DNA of 64,000 nucleotides from CAVSWN01 sp963770995 (GTDB lineage: Bacteria > Acidobacteriota > Vicinamibacteria > Vicinamibacterales > CAVVIG01), in contig CAVYRS010000001.1 of NCBI GenBank assembly GCA_963770995.1, forward strand, positions 4,216,001-4,280,000. The letters are read 5' to 3'. Shown piece after piece: positions 9,905 through 20,182 of the stretch. The stretch's first letter is position 1. Each line of letters opens with the position of its first letter. The translations under genes were made by a program, and so were the position numbers. The notes below the pieces were generated by a model. That model was given only the letters and a program-made list of their open reading frames with translations, was not told the DNA's origin and made no database searches.

Positions 9905-12546
9905 TCACTCCAGCAGAGCGCGCCCGAACAGCGGCTCGTCGCCGCGGGAGGCATAAAACCCGTACGCGGCAACGGCCGCGATACTGAGGGTCACGATCAT
10001 CGAGGCGACCGCGTACGGACGCGAGAGGTCGATCGTCAACGGAAAGAAGGACATCGCCATGAACGTATAGAAGGTGGCCACGAGCGCCAGGAGACCGAAG
10101 CGGAGCAGCACGACGAGGACGAGCCCGATGCCGGCGAGCGCGATACCGACCTCGAGGGCAAATTGCTCGCCCGCAGCGGTCCCGCTCATCGCGATCGGCA
10201 GAATCAAGATGACGCTGGCTGCGACGACGATCCACCTGCGCCGCAAGAGCATCTTCAGCAAGGCGACGATGCAGACAATTTGTAGCGCGTTGAAGATGGC
10301 GCGATTGACCAGGCCCAGCGCGGCGTCGAGCGCGTAACGTGTGCCGAGCAGAATCGTGGCCGGCGGCAGGTCAGGCGTCGGCATCGGCATACCGGCGAAG
10401 TACGGGATCACGTCGCGCGATGCAATCAGCAGCGCGCCGACGGCGCCGGCCGCCACCCCGACGAGGACGTCGCGCCCGACGAGTGGATCGCGCACGCGGC
10501 CGGACAGGAGCCGGGTCCAGCCGATCGAGCAGCTGCGGCCAGAACCGCCGCACGTACGGCTCGAACGCCATGTAGAGCAGCCAGAACGTGACAGCGGTGT
10601 ACAGCGCGATCCCCAATATTAGAGAGACGCGATTCCATTCCACGCCAAGCCACGCGAAATGCCTGGCGTGCAGGAGCATGGCCGCCGAGACCGACGACGA
10701 ACACCACCGAGGCGGTGCGAAATGCACCGCGTCCGATCGCCACGCCCGCTGCGGAAATGTCGTCGCGTGAGCATCAGCGCTACAACGCTGACCAGCAGGC
10801 CGATCGAATCAGACAGCGTGTTGACGATGGTCGTGATCGAGAGCGCCGGTGCCGGCGCCTCGCGCGTCGGCCGCGTCCACGGGGTGATGACGCTGAAGAA
10901 TATCGGCTTTCCGCGATACGACGCGGCCTCAACCCTCAGTGTTGCATTGGGAATGTCCGGCAACGGTCCTTCCCAGGCCGAACGCACGTCCGACTGGCTG
11001 CGCGGCAGCCACCGTGGCTCGACCCGGTGGAACGTGGACGGCGTCAAGCCGGCGGCGGCGAACAACGGTGTCCAATCCGGTGGTGGGGATGATGCGTCCG
11101 TACTCGTCGACCTGCGACGGAATGGCATGGAACTCGGTGAGCCGGCCGTGCGGATCGAGAAACGCGAGCCGCATGCCGGACAGCACGAATGGCGGATCGG
11201 CAGTGCTCGGGAGAAAGTTGTTCGGCGACGATACCATCGGCGCCGGGCTGGTGCGATACCAGAAATTCACGGTGTTGGTGCGGCCCGTCGCCAGGGCGGT
11301 GCGCACATCGTTGACCGTCCGATCGCGTCCGCTCCCACACGAAAAAATCACGGCGGAACACCCAGCCATGCATCGCGTCGCCGGGCGCTTCACCGTATCC
11401 AATCTGCTGGAGCATCTCCTGCGCGCGATCGGTGAGCGAGTCGGTCGACCTCGGCAGCGGGACCGCGCGATCGTGGCGAGGCGCTCCGAGATCGCGACGA
11501 GGATGCCGAGCATCACGATCGTGAAAGCGACGAGGCCGAGGCCGATGCCAGGGCGCAGCGCACTCTGCTCGCCGGCCGCGGCCACCATCTCGGGTGACGG
11601 CGTTTCGCCGGCGGCGAGCGCCGCCGCCAACTGATCGCCGCCCGGCAGCGCCGCCGACACCGCAAGCGCGGACGGCGGCCGCTTGGCCGGGATCGCGCTC
11701 GAGACAGCGCAGGATCACGCGCTCGATCGCGGGATCGAGGTCGCGGACGAGCGACGAGGGCGTCGCGACCGCATCGCGACTCGTGCAGCCGCAGCAGATC
11801 GTTGAGCGTGTTCGCCTCGAACACGCGCTTGCCGGTGAACAGCTCGAACAGCACGAGACCGAGCGCGTAGATGTCGCTGCGCTGCGGTGACCTCGCGTCC
11901 GGCGAGCTGCTCGGGCGCCATGTAGGCGGGCGTGCCGGCGCGGATGTCGTCCACGCGTTCCGGCCGACCGCGGCGAGGCCGAAGTCGGTGATGCGGACGT
12001 GACCCTCGCCGTCGATCATCACGTTGGCCGGTTTCAGGTCGCGGTGCAGGACGCCGCGCTCGTGCGCGGCGCGCGACGCCGGCGCAGATCTGCCGCGCGA
12101 CCTCGATGGCCTTGTCCTGCGGAAAGCGTCCGATGCGGCGGAGCAGCGACGCCAGATCCTCGCCGTCGACGTACTCCATCGTCATGAAACGGGCCGGCCG
12201 TCGGCGTCGCCGATGTCGTAGGTGCGGCAGACGTTGCGATGCGAGATCGTCCGGGCGATGCGCACTTCGTTGTGGAACTGCGCGAGCCGGCCGGGATCGT
12301 CAGCGAGATGATCGGGAAGCAATTTGAGCGCGACGGTCTGCCCGAGCTTGCAGATCGTCGGCGCGGTACACCTCGCCCATGCCGCCCGGCCGAGCGGCGC
12401 GACGATGCGGAAGCGACCGGCGAAGATGGTGCCGGGAGCGAAGCGGCCCCAGCCGGAGCCGCTGGCGAGTCAGGTCTCGGCCCGCGACGGTGCCGAGACC
12501 TGTTCGCGACGGACGCCTCGTCCGGGAGGCGCGTCACGTCGTCCAT
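9905..12546 (-). CDS. Ser/Thr protein kinase fused to a large membrane domain, frameshifted
   Basis: The N-terminal part is a eukaryotic-type kinase: a glycine loop expected as GxGGMGEVYRADDL, VALKLLP with the ATP-binding Lys, HEVR/ISHRNVCRTYDIG, FMTMEYVDGEDL, the catalytic loop HRDLKPANVMI and DFGLA. After a Pro-rich linker the C-terminal half has a transmembrane helix (GLVAFTIVMLGILVAI), a soluble periplasmic-like segment, then about eight more helices (SDSIGLLVSVVALML, LGIALYTAVTFWLLYMAF, GLVLVVLLRFGLLALVATFY and others). It is therefore a membrane kinase, perhaps sensing through the C-terminal region. At least seven indels interrupt it. It starts 6 bases downstream of the phosphatase stop, so the two are probably co-transcribed. 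Confidence 0.75.
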
Positions 12547-12552
12547 CGGAAG

Positions 12553-13095
12553 CTATTGCTTGTGCGATTCGCGCGTAGTCGATCGCGAACTTCTTGAGCA
12601 CCGGGCTGGTCATGCCGAGCGCCGTCGCTTCGGTCGCCGCGCGCTCGCGTGTCCCACTTGTCGACGACCAGCCGCTTGATCATCCACATCGCGCCGGCGC
12701 GATTGCCGGCGGCGCAGTGGATGTACGCGGGCTCGTTGCCCTTGGTCGTGATCGTCGCGAGGAACTTGTCGGCGACCGCGGGATCCGGCTGCTGGCCGTT
12801 GAACGGGATGTTGAAGAAGTTGATGCCGGCGGTCTTCGCGGCCGCGGCTTCTTCCTCGACCTTCGCGCCGGCCTCGGTCGGCAGCCGCAGGTTGATGATC
12901 GACGCGAATCCCATCTTCTTCAGCTCGGGCACCGCTTCGGGCTTCGTCGCGCCGCCGCAGGCGACGGTGGTTTCGAGCCGGGCGAAGTTGGTCACGCCCG
13001 GCGACGTTTTCTTTGGTGACCTGCTGAGCGCCGGCGAAGCTCGCACAGGTCAGCGTCAGGCCAAGAGCGAGCACGAGGGACACGCGTGAGGACAT
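12553..13095 (-). CDS. Secreted DUF442/DSP-type phosphatase, frameshifted
   Basis: The start ATG at 13095 leads a clean signal peptide (SLVLALGLTLTCASFAGA). The core GFASIINLRLPTEAG..VEEEAAAAKTAGINFFNIPF and the P-loop HCAAGNRAGAMW give the Cys-x4-Arg form seen in the DUF442/beta-lactamase-hydrolase-like and dual-specificity phosphatase group. Indels at about 13005 and 12650 break the frame. The TAG at 12553-12555 gives the best family-length end. The following gene is the membrane kinase 6 bases downstream. An exported phosphatase cannot easily act on a cytoplasmic kinase domain, so any direct pairing needs testing. Confidence 0.7.
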
Positions 13096-13139
13096 GGGTC
13101 AGCTCCTCTGAAAAACGGTAGTCCACAATCCTACTAGAA

Positions 13140-13226
13140 ACACGAAGGGCGGGAGGACCATACGGCCCTTCCCGCCCGTCCTGCCTGATGTTCCTGCCTG
13201 TCCTGCCCTTCCAGCCCTTCCGCCCT
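13140..13226. repeat. Inverted CCTGCC/GGGCGGGAGG low-complexity repeat
   Basis: GAAGGGCGGGAGGAC on the left is answered by CCCTTCCCGCCCGTCCTGCC and further CCTGCC units on the right. This is the third intergenic copy of the family seen at 2522 and 4741. Confidence 0.65.
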
Positions 13227-13230
13227 GGGA

Positions 13231-14254
13231 CTATTCCTTCTCAGTGGTCACCGTCACGGGGGCCAGGATGCGAACCGTCATCGGCGTGCCCGGGGCCACG
13301 ACGACGTTGCTGCGGTCGCCGGCCATCACAGCGGCCGTTCCGCCGCCGCCGCCCGCGGCCGCGCCGATGGCCGCACCCTTGGCGCCGCCGAGAATCGCGC
13401 CGAGAATCGCGCCGCCCACCGCGCCGCCGCCGACCTTTGCCGCGCTCGAGTTGCCGGGCGCCTCGCCTTCGCGGTAAATCGTTTCGGTGCTGATCGGCAG
13501 GCGCGTGCCGTCGGCCAGGACGAGCGTGTGGAAGCGAATGCCGAGCCGCGCGCGATCCTTGAACTTGCCGCCGCGTTCGACTTCCATGACCGATCCGATC
13601 GCGTGTGAGCCGGCCGGAATCGCGACGCGATCCCCCACCTTCACATCGCGCGTGACCTTCGCCTCGACCTTGTCTTCGACGCGGGCGGTGTCGCTGGACA
13701 GCCGGTTCTCCGTCTGCAGACCGAGCACCGAGTCGGCCGAGACGACGAGTTCTTCGAACACGCGCTGCGGCGGTTCGGGTGCGCGCGCTGGTTCCTGCGA
13801 GGTCCGCTCGTCGTTGCGCGGAAACGCCGAGGGGTCGCTGACCGGCGGCGCCGAGGGACTCGGCGGCTGGCTGGACGCGCTCGACGGCCACGAACTCGAC
13901 AGCGGCGCGGGATCGTTGCGCGCCGAAGTTGTCCGCGCGCGCGAGGGCGCCGAGGCGCTTCGCGAAGGCGGCGGCTCCGAACGTCGCGCGCTGCGGGACG
14001 TCACGGGCGCCGGCTCACGTTCGGCCGCGACCGGGGCTGCCTTTGGCCTGGCCGTGTCGCCGACGAGCGCTTCGGTTTCCTGCACGGGACGCTCGGCGGT
14101 CGCAGGCACGCAGAGGGACGCCTTCAACGGGCTGCTCCTGGGCGGCCGCCGGTGTCGGCACCGTGTTCTGGCGCGCCGCGAAATAGCCACCAAGGCCCGC
14201 CGCTGTGATGCAGCCAACGCCCAGCAGGACCACCGCAAGTCGGTTCGAAAACAT
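13231..14254 (-). CDS. Envelope protein with glycine-zipper segment, one frameshift
   Basis: ATG 14254 follows AAGGAG. Order: an N-terminal membrane anchor (LAVVLLGVGCITAAGLGGYFAA), a Pro/Ser/Arg-rich linker of about 120 residues, and a compact C-terminal domain (VEAKVTRDVKVGDRVAIPAGSHAIGSVMEVERGGKFKDRA) that resembles the C-terminal beta domain of TrbI/VirB10-type proteins. A glycine-zipper stretch (VGGGAVGGAILGAILGGAKG) and a short final strand (PMTVRILAPVTV) follow. No other secretion-system gene is near, so it is probably a stand-alone envelope protein. One indel near 14135 separates the anchor from the rest. Confidence 0.6.
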
Positions 14255-14481
14255 GTGAAGAACTCCTTGAACTCAGCACGGGACAACGCAAGTCGCGTAC
14301 CCGAGTCCTCCCGTAGTCCTAAGCCCTAACCACCTGCAATCCGACAGTTTACAAGGTCAGCTGGGCTATGCAAAGTGTCCCTTCCACATGAATCTGTCCT
14401 GGCGGGAGAGCAATGTCGGCGTAGAATTTCCGTAGGTTCCAGGCCGACTCGGCTGGCCAACACGTTGCATCGGAGCGGACC

Positions 14482-15114
14482 ATGCGAGGGATTCGCGCGA
14501 CTTTTCTGCTGCTGTTTCTATCGGTCGTGTCGTCGCCCGCGGCAGCCGTCACAACCGATCAGGTGGTCGCCCTCAAGAAGGCAGGCGTCAGCGACGCGGT
14601 CATCCTCGCGCTCATCGAGCGGGACAACACGGTGTTTACGCTCGCGCCTGAGCAGATCGTGGCGCTCCAGCGAGACGGCTTGAGCGAAGCGCTCATCATT
14701 GCGATGCTCAGAACCGCGCAGCAGGCCGACGGGGTCGTGCGCGCCGAATCCGCCAACGCGAACGCGATGATTGCAGCGGCGTTGCCGCCTGGGCCGGACA
14801 TTCTGATCGTCGGGCACGGACCCACGCGGCCTGACACGTATCACTACGACGGGTTCTTCACGAACGCCAATAACCCATACCTGTTTCCGTTGTACGAAGG
14901 CTCCTTCCTGCCGTACGGAGCACCGTACCGAGGGTACGTTCCCGGGGCGGTTCCGCTGATCTCGCCGCGGTTCGCGCCGCGCGAGAATCGACTGCGGCAG
15001 TCCCGCTCTCTCTGCTACGCCCAGATGAGCACGAGCGCCAGCGGGCCGAACTCGCTGAGCTATGTCACCGAGTGTCCCAAAGTGCTCCAGCCGCTCGGCG
15101 CCTTCGTACAGTAG
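14482..15114 (+). CDS. Small secreted protein with two SHOCT-like helical repeats
   Basis: 210 residues, intact. The signal peptide (RATFLLLFLSVVSSPAAA) is followed by two similar helical units, DQVVALKKAGVSDAVILALI and EQIVALQRDGLSEALIIAML. Both follow the (D/E)QxVxLxxxGxS(D/E)xxIxAxI pattern also found in SHOCT-like and other short bacterial motifs. The C-terminal half is rich in Tyr, Pro and Gly (YLFPLYEGSFLPYGAPYRGY). I do not recognise a named family. It diverges from the glycine-zipper gene across a 227-base gap in which I see no clear promoter or repeat. Confidence 0.7.
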   Translation: MRGIRATFLLLFLSVVSSPAAAVTTDQVVALKKAGVSDAVILALIERDNTVFTLAPEQIVALQRDGLSEALIIAMLRTAQQADGVVRAESANANAMIAAALPPGPDILIVGHGPTRPDTYHYDGFFTNANNPYLFPLYEGSFLPYGAPYRGYVPGAVPLISPRFAPRENRLRQSRSLCYAQMSTSASGPNSLSYVTECPKVLQPLGAFVQ

Positions 15115-15175
15115 CCACGAATCACGAAGCACGAAAAGCAAAACAGTTCTGGTTTCGTGTCTCGTGTTTTCGCGG
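15115..15175. repeat. Inverted CACGAA / TTCGTG repeat
   Basis: CACGAATCACGAAGCACGAA faces GTTTCGTGTCTCGTGTTTTC across about 12 bases. Sister copies of the family are at 24076-24146 and 43134-43202. It lies just past the stop codon of the secreted protein, a position suited to termination. Confidence 0.75.
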
Positions 15176-15207
15176 CTGATCCTCTAGAATTCGAGTTTGG
15201 AGTTGCC

Positions 15208-18207
15208 ATGAAAACTCGCGTTCTAGGTGTCGCTGTCTCGCTGGCCGGACTGATCGTCGTGTCCGGCTTGTCGTCCTCGCCGCTCGTCGCGCAGTCGAAA
15301 GCGACGAAACCCGCGCCCGCGCAGAAGATCGACGAGGAGTACACGCAGCTGATCAAGCAGAACCTGCAGGATCCGCGGATCACGACCGAGCTGGTCGATC
15401 ACCTGCCGGCGTCCGACACCGTGCCCTCGCCGCTGAAGTTCCTCGGCCGCGCCGTCGGCACGCCGGGCGAGCTGACCTACGCGAAGGACATCCATCGCTA
15501 CTACGAGGCGCTGGCCAAGGCGGCGCCGACGCGCGCGAAGTACTGGAAGATCGGCACCACCGAGGAAGGCCGCGACATCGTCGCTGCTCGCGATCGCCGA
15601 CGAGGCGACGATCAAGTCGCTCGACAAGTATCGCGACATGCTCGGCGCGCTGACCGATCCGCGCAAGACCACCGAGGCGCGGGCGCAGCAGCTGCTCGCA
15701 CACGGCCAAGCCGATCTACTACGCGATCAGCGGCATGCACTCGCCGGAGAACGGCGGGCCCGAGATGCTGATCGAGCTGGCCTACCGCCTGATCGTCGAG
15801 GAGACGCCGTTCATCCAGAACATCCGCAACAACGTCATCACGCTGATCACGCCGGTGATCGAGGTGGACGGCCGCGAGAAGCAGGTGGACACCTACTACT
15901 TCAACAAGAAGCGCGCGCAGGGCGACGCGCGGCTGCCGCTGATGTACTGGGGCAAGTACGTGCAGCACGACAACAACCGCGACGGCATGGGGCAGTTCCT
16001 CAAGCTGACGCAGGCGGTGACCGAAGCAAACGCTCGAGTGGCATCCGACGGTCATCCACGACCTGCACGAGGCGCAGACCTATCTCTACTCGTCGACCGG
16101 CACCGGCCCGTACAACAACGACATCGATCCGATCGTCGTCAGCGAGTGGTGGATGCTGGCGCAGAACGACGTGATGGAGATGACCAAGCGCGGCGTGCCC
16201 GGCGTGTGGACCTACGGGTTCTACGACGGCTGGGTGCCGAACTACATGTTCTTCATCGCGCACAGCCACAACTCGATCGGCCGCTTCTACGAAGTGCAGA
16301 GCTACGGACCCGATCCGTACGAGGTGCGCCCGGGCGCGACGACGACGAGCAAGGAGTGGTTCCGGCCGAACCCGCCGCTGCCGTCGATCAAGTGGGGACC
16401 GCGCAACAACACCAACATCCAGCAGTCGGCGCTGCTGTTCTCGCTGCAGCCACGTCGCGAAGAACAAGGAGCTGTATCTCGAGAACTACTGGCTGAAGAA
16501 CAAGCGCGCGGTGGACAAGGGCAAGACCGGTCCGACCTACGCGTGGGTGATTCCGGCGACGCAGCGCCGCAAGGCCGACGCCGCGCACGGCGGTGAACGA
16601 TCTGCGCGCGCAGGGTCTCGAGATCTCGCGCGCCGCGTCGTCGTTCAAGGCCGGCAGCCGTCGACGTCAAGGCCGGCGACTACGTCGTCCGCGGCGATCA
16701 GCCGTTCCGCACGCTGGCCGACATGTACTTCTCGATCCAGAACTACGCGCCGCAGAATCCGTCGCCGTACGACGACACCGGCTGGACGTTCCAGTACATG
16801 CGCGACCTCAAGATCCTGCCGGTCACCGAGAAGAGCGATCCTCGATCAGCCGATGACGCTGCTGACGGCCGACGCGAAGGCGCCGGGCGGCATCGAAGGC
16901 ACCGGCAGCGTGCTCGTCGTCGATCACACCGGCGACAACAACCTCGTCACGTTCCGCTTCAAGAACAAGGACGTGAAGATGCTGGCGGCCGAAGACGACT
17001 TCGAGCTCGCCGGCCACAAGTTCCGCGCCGGCGCGATCATCGTGCCCGAACGCCGATCGCGCGAAGCTCGAGCCGATGCTGAAGGATCTCGGGCTGTCGG
17101 CGTGGGCGGTCGCGTCGGCGCCGACCGTGAAGACGCACGATCTCGACGTGCCGCGCATCGGCTACGTCCACAGCTGGACGCGGACGCAGGACGAAGGCTG
17201 GTGGCGCGCGGCGCTCGACACCTTCGGCGTGCCGTACACCTACTTCGCCGATCAGAAGCTGCGCGAAGGCAACCTGCGCTCGAAGTACGACGTGATCATC
17301 TTCCCGCACGTCGGCGGCAGCGCGCGTGTCGCAGGTGAACGGCATGCCGAAGACCGGCAGCGCGCCGCTGCCGTACAAGAAGACCGCGGAGACGCCGAAT
17401 CTCGGCGTTCGTCGATCCGAGCGACGACATCCGCGGCGGCATGGGCATCGAGGGGCTCGTCGAGCTCGCGAAGTTCGTGCAGGAGGGCGGCACGCTCATC
17501 ACCGAAGGATCGACGGCGACGATCTTCCCCGAGTACGGCATCACGACCGGCGTCACCGTCGAGGAGCCGGCGCAGCTGTTCGTGCGCGGCTCGATTCTGC
17601 GCGCGAAGATCACCGACATGAAGAGCCCGATCGCCTACGGCTACGAGCAGCGCCGATCTGCCGGTCTACTTCAACCAGTCGCCGGTGCTGAACGCGGCCG
17701 GCGGCGGCTTCGGCGGCTTCGGCGGCGGCGGCCGCGGCGGCGCGCCGGGGACCAATCCCGAACGCCGGCATCGGCCAGAACATGACGCCGAACGCGCTGC
17801 CGCTGCGCATTCAGCCGTTCGAGGCCGACACCAACGCGGCGCCGTCCGGCCGCGGCGAGCGTCCGGCCGCCGACGACAGCGGCGCAGCTGCGGCAGATGG
17901 CGCAGCAGTTCGGCATCACCATCGACGACACGCGTCCGCGCGTCGTGATGCAGTTCTCCGCCAACCCGAACGACATGCTGCTGTCGGGCACGCTGGCCAA
18001 CGGCCAGTTCCTCGCCAACCGCGCCGCGGCGCGTCGATCGATCCGCTCGGCAAGGGCCACGTCGTGATGTTCGCGATCCGGCCGTTCTGGCGCTGGCAGA
18101 CGCAGGGCACCTACACGCTCGGCTTCAACGCGATCATGAACTGGAACGATCTCGACGCCGGGAAAGCTCCGGCCGGTCCGCGAGGCACGACGTCGCAACC
18201 GCAATAA
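15208..18207 (+). CDS. Secreted M14 zinc carboxypeptidase, paralogue 1, multiply frameshifted
   Basis: About 985 residues from ATG 15208, with a signal peptide (VLGVAVSLAGLIVVSGLSSSPLVAQ). The M14 site is readable: SGMHSPENGGPEM (the HxxE zinc ligands), NNVITLITPVIEVDGR, and after frame correction EWHPTVIHDLHEAQTYLYSS with the third zinc His. The large C-terminal region (DDTGWTFQYMRDLKILPV, IGYVHSWTRTQDEGWWRAALD, VVMFAIRPFWRWQTQGTYTLGFNAIMNW, ending at 18207) is a glutamine-amidotransferase-like domain found in this subgroup. The family trims C-terminal residues from peptides outside the cell. At least thirteen one-base gains occur, mostly just after a GC or CC dinucleotide. A paralogue with the same architecture is at 29997-33176. 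Confidence 0.8.
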
Positions 18208-18211
18208 CGGG

Positions 18212-18327
18212 GATCGGGTAATTGGGTAATCTGGTAATCGGGTAATTGATTGGGGAATTGTGGGGTTGACGGTCAATCCAGCAATTCAATTACCCGATTA
18301 TCCAATTACCTCAATTACCCGATTCCT
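18212..18327. repeat. Inverted GGTAATTGGGTAATC / GATTACCCAATTACC repeat
   Basis: The left arm (18214-18260) tandemly repeats GGTAATC/GGGTAATT and the right arm (18281-18326) repeats its complement (CAATTACCCGATTATCCAAT and onward). It is far richer in A and T than its surroundings. It separates the M14 gene from the ThiO-like gene on the same strand. Confidence 0.9.
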
Positions 18328-18400
18328 CCTACTGCGTCTTGTCTCTTGACTGGTCTCCTTCAGCTGGCGCTCGAAGGCGTGGAGTATAAGCTGAAAGCGG

Positions 18401-19516
18401 ATGACGCAACCTTCCGACATCATCGTGATCGGCGCCGGGATAATTGGATGCGCCATCGCTGACGAGCTTGCGCATCGAGGGGTGTCCGTCGAGATCGTGG
18501 ACGAGCGGCCGGTCGGCATGGGCGCCACACAAGCGTCGGCCGGCGTCCTTGCCCCCTACATCGAGACCCGCGAGGGGCATCCACTTCTCGACCTCACCGT
18601 TCGCAGCCTTGACCTCTACAAGGATTTCGTCGAACGCGCAGTCGCGGAAAGCGGTGTGCCGGTTGCGTATCGGCGGAATGGCACGATCACCATCGCGGTC
18701 GAGGAATCCGACTGGTCGGCGCTCCAGGCGAGCGCGGAATTTCTCTGCAGACGGGGTGTCACCGCATCGCTGCTCGATGGCGCGGCCGCGAAAAGCGAAG
18801 AACCGCATCTTGCGGACAGCGCCGTTGGCGCCCTGCTGATCGAGGATCACGGATTTGTCGGCGCGAACGACCTGACTCGGGCGCTCGTGGCGTCCGCGCG
18901 CCGTCGCGGCGCGCAGTTGATCGAGCAGAGCCGCGTGCGGCGAGTCTTCACGCAGGATGACGATTTCGTGGTCGAGACCGATCGTGGCACGTTGACCGCC
19001 GATGCAGTTGTCGTCGCTGCCGGAAGCTGGTCCGGGGAGATTGGCGTCGACGGCGTGACGACGCGCCTCCCCGTGCGTCCCGTGCGCGGTCAACTCGTCT
19101 ACCTGAACTGGACCGGTGCGCCGCTGCGGCGGGTGACGTGGACCCATCGTTGCTACTTCGTTCCCTGGGACGACGGCACTTTGCTGGTGGGAGCGACGAT
19201 GGAAGAGGCGGGATTCGACGAGCGTGTCACGGTCGCCGGCGTGCGCGACCTGTTGGAGTCGGCGTGCGAGCTCGTACCGCACGCCTGGTCGGCGGGTTTC
19301 CTCGGCGCGCGCGTTGGCCTGCGTCCCGGCACGCCCGACGATCTGCCGGTGATTGGCATGTCGGCCAGCCTGCCGAATCTGTTCTACGCGACCGGCCACT
19401 ATCGCAACGGCGTCCTCCTGGCGCCGTTGACCGCGAAGCTCGTGGCCGATGAGCTGCTCGACCAGCGAATCGATCCGGCGCTGGCAAAGTTCCGTCCCGC
19501 GCGGTTTGGACTGTGA
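18401..19516 (+). CDS. thiO: ThiO-like glycine/D-amino-acid FAD oxidase
   Basis: 371 residues, intact. A dinucleotide-binding site at the N-terminus (IIVIGAGIIGCAIADELAHRG) and the DAO fold (QASAGVLAPY, VVAAGSWSGEIG, VRPVRGQLVYL, GARVGLRPGTPDDLPVIG, ATGHYRNGVLLAP) match glycine oxidase ThiO and related deaminating oxidases. These make an imine from glycine or other amino acids with FAD; in thiamine synthesis the imine feeds the thiazole. No other thiamine gene is adjacent, so a catabolic role is equally possible. A TATAAG hexamer at 18385-18390 may be the -10 box. The next gene overlaps its stop by 4 bases (GTGA). Confidence 0.85.
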   Translation: MTQPSDIIVIGAGIIGCAIADELAHRGVSVEIVDERPVGMGATQASAGVLAPYIETREGHPLLDLTVRSLDLYKDFVERAVAESGVPVAYRRNGTITIAVEESDWSALQASAEFLCRRGVTASLLDGAAAKSEEPHLADSAVGALLIEDHGFVGANDLTRALVASARRRGAQLIEQSRVRRVFTQDDDFVVETDRGTLTADAVVVAAGSWSGEIGVDGVTTRLPVRPVRGQLVYLNWTGAPLRRVTWTHRCYFVPWDDGTLLVGATMEEAGFDERVTVAGVRDLLESACELVPHAWSAGFLGARVGLRPGTPDDLPVIGMSASLPNLFYATGHYRNGVLLAPLTAKLVADELLDQRIDPALAKFRPARFGL

Positions 19517-19851
19517 GCTACCGCATCGAAACGAGCGAGCGCGAAGGCCAGTGGATCGCGCGTGCTCGGAACGAAGAGAACCGCGATCCGTTCGGCATCG
19601 AGTGCGCCGCGCCAACCCGTGCCGAGGCCGTCGAGCGGCTCACCAGGTGGCTCGACTGGCAGCGCGAGCACAGCGCGGCGCTCGAGGCGCTTCAGCAGGC
19701 CGAGCGCGCCTATCACCGCACGATCGCCGGCAGCGCGTTTGCGAGCCCGATGGAAGGGCCGAGCCCGATCGAACTGCAGAAGGAATCGCTCGACGCCGTC
19801 GAGGCGGCGCGGGTCCATCTCGATGACATACGCGGTCGAAAACCGGAGTAG
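19513..19851 (+). CDS. Small uncharacterised protein in the thiO operon
   Basis: 112 residues from a GTG that overlaps the thiO stop codon. The first half (YRIETSEREGQWIARARNEENRDPFGIECAAPTRAEAVERLTRWL) resembles the short strand-strand-helix modules of HicB/DUF1902-like proteins. The second half is a charged helix pair (AALEALQQAERAYHRTIAG, ESLDAVEAARVHLDDIRG). No catalytic motif is visible. The overlap indicates translational coupling with the oxidase. Confidence 0.7.
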   Translation: MSYRIETSEREGQWIARARNEENRDPFGIECAAPTRAEAVERLTRWLDWQREHSAALEALQQAERAYHRTIAGSAFASPMEGPSPIELQKESLDAVEAARVHLDDIRGRKPE

Positions 19852-19855
19852 CGAC

Positions 19856-20143
19856 ATGCCGAAGCTGACAGCGCCAGAGATCGACGAGCGGCTGAAAGGT
19901 TTGAACGGCTGGACGCGCGATGGCGACGCGATTCGCAAGCAATTCACGTTTGCCGGCTTTCCCGAGGCCGTCGGCTTCGTGAATCGGATCGTGCCCGAAG
20001 CGGAAGCGGCGGATCATCATCCCGACATCCTGATCAACTACAAGCGCGTGACGCTCACCTACTCGACGCATTCCGAAGGCGGCGTCACCGTCAAAGACTT
20101 CGCAGGCGCTGCCGCCGCCGACCGACTCGCGACAGCGGGCTGA
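19856..20143 (+). CDS. phhB: Pterin-4a-carbinolamine dehydratase
   Basis: 95 residues, the normal length. The signature ADHHPDILINYKRVTLTYSTHSEGGVTVKDF carries the paired His and the Pro-Asp of the active site. The enzyme dehydrates 4a-hydroxytetrahydrobiopterin during turnover of aromatic amino acid hydroxylases, or acts in molybdopterin-related pterin chemistry. No hydroxylase is nearby. It starts 4 bases after the preceding stop, in the same operon as the ThiO-like gene. Confidence 0.9.
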   Translation: MPKLTAPEIDERLKGLNGWTRDGDAIRKQFTFAGFPEAVGFVNRIVPEAEAADHHPDILINYKRVTLTYSTHSEGGVTVKDFAGAAAADRLATAG

Positions 20144-20156
20144 GGCCTCGGGGCCG

Positions 20157-20177
20157 TATAATCGCCGCACTCGGAGG
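20157..20177 (+). promoter_or_regulatory. Candidate -10 box and Shine-Dalgarno for the PQQ dehydrogenase
   Basis: A perfect TATAAT (20157-20162) is followed by GGAGG (20173-20177), 5 bases before ATG 20183. No convincing -35 hexamer sits 17 bases upstream. If used, the leader would be only about 13 bases long. The short palindrome GGCCTCGGGGCC just upstream may end the preceding operon. Confidence 0.45.
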
Positions 20178-20182
20178 CTTTG

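Noticed and set aside
13231..14254. Type IV secretion (VirB10/TrbI) component
   Set aside because: Only the C-terminal domain is similar, and no other secretion gene is nearby; kept as an envelope protein.
15208..18207. Programmed ribosomal frameshifting in the M14 peptidase
   Set aside because: More than ten shifts in one gene, mostly gains of one base without slippery heptamers or conserved stimulators, fit sequence error or decay far better than recoding.
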